Positions 31,127-31,419 of a DNA stretch of 31,419 bases are shown here, one piece after another. Source of the stretch: JACVRM01 sp046262315. GTDB lineage: Bacteria > Actinomycetota > Thermoleophilia > Gaiellales > Gaiellaceae. The notes under the pieces were generated by a model. That model had not been told where the DNA came from, ran no database searches, and saw only the letters and a program-made list of their open reading frames with translations. The stretch spans positions 1-31,419 of the forward strand of contig JBHEMZ010000089.1 of assembly GCA_046262315.1 (NCBI GenBank). The letters run 5' to 3'. Each line of letters opens with the position of its first letter. Position 1 is the stretch's first letter. The position numbers and the translations under genes are program-made.

Positions 31127-31419
31127 CTACACCTGCGGCTCGATCAGCCCGTAGTCGCCCGCGCGGCGCCGGTAGACGACGTTGACGTCACCGGACTCCG
31201 CGTTACGGAACACGAAGAAGTCGTGGCCGACGAGCTCGAGCTGGAGCACGGCCTCCTCGGGGCTCATGGGCTTCACGGCGAACTGCTTCGTCTTCACGAT
31301 CGCCGGCTCCTCCACCGCCACGGGTGCGGCGGCGAAGTCGACCGGCGGGGCGTGGTCGCGTGCGGGCCCGCGGCGCCGCTTTTCGCGGAGACGCTGAGCC
31401 TGGCGCTCCAGCTTGTCGA
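31127..31419 (-). CDS. hpf: Ribosome hibernation promoting factor HPF (long form), C-terminal part
   Basis: The window edge cuts the gene; 97 codons are visible. The basic linker KLERQAQRLREKRRRGPARD leads into the S30AE C-terminal dimerisation domain: IVKTKQFAVKPMSPEEAVLQ, LELVGHDFFVFRNAESGDVN, VVYRRRAGDYGLIEP. That domain occurs only in long-form HPF, which joins two 70S ribosomes into inactive 100S dimers in stationary phase. The N-terminal ribosome-binding domain lies outside. It heads the minus-strand block with secA. Confidence 0.95.
   Translation of the reverse strand, partial: DKLERQAQRLREKRRRGPARDHAPPVDFAAAPVAVEEPAIVKTKQFAVKPMSPEEAVLQLELVGHDFFVFRNAESGDVNVVYRRRAGDYGLIEPQV

Overview
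The window looks like a chromosomal piece of a high-GC Actinomycetota, most likely class Thermoleophilia (Gaiellales/Solirubrobacterales-like). The reasons are the strong G/C third-position bias, frequent GTG and TTG starts, and the gene block hpf - unknown - secA - prfB - ftsE - ftsX - rnr - smpB - ssrA on the minus strand. The taxon is an inference; no rRNA is present.

Layout. (1) 1-1600 is an accessory patch: the N-terminal end of an IS110-family transposase cut by the window edge, a CAT-anticodon tRNA, and a roughly 1.1 kb remnant of an element integrated at the tRNA 3' end. The remnant is bounded by an exact 19-bp direct repeat and holds a decayed tyrosine recombinase and a PRC-barrel gene. 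(2) 1.7-13.5 kb holds mostly single housekeeping or hypothetical genes: a secreted protein, YjbQ, a metallophosphoesterase, a nucleotidyltransferase-like protein, a large secreted LVIVD/DUF11 protein, a DUF1361 membrane protein, an AMIN-like lipoprotein, typA overlapping a greA-like gene, and a UGT-type glycosyltransferase. (3) 13.5-17.9 kb holds a GGDEF protein, the tmRNA, and a large secreted peptidase-C25-like/Ig/PD40-propeller protein that lacks its 5' end. (4) 17.9-21.2 kb is a zone of broken genes around an intact smpB: a TPR/cyclase C-terminus, a GGDEF-EAL fragment, a frameshifted decarboxylase C-terminus and a multiply frameshifted MFS transporter. Two junctions, near 17.89 and 19.70 kb, each join two 5'-truncated genes back to back. 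(5) 21.2-31.4 kb is the conserved translation, secretion and division block: rnr, ftsX, ftsE, prfB (with a CTTTGAC programmed frameshift), an ArsR/AHSA1 pair, secA, an unknown gene and hpf.

The most interesting signal is an interspersed, highly structured repeat of about 110 bp. I find seven essentially full copies and two partial ones, in both orientations. Each full copy has a short hairpin with a CTTG-like loop, usually a conserved CGCG...CGCG hairpin, and a 12-13 bp long-range stem enclosing a conserved GTCATGG and an inner hairpin. The arm sequences differ between copies while pairing is kept. Copies abut the stop codons of the metallophosphoesterase, ftsX and secA, one supplies the stop codon of the AHSA1 gene, and two sit in a tandem duplication of the 5' end of prfB. 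I do not recognise this as a named family.

How the genes work together: tmRNA and SmpB (trans-translation), RNase R, RF2 and HPF form a translation and RNA quality-control set. SecA exports proteins such as the large secreted ones seen here. FtsE/FtsX couple division to cell-wall hydrolysis.
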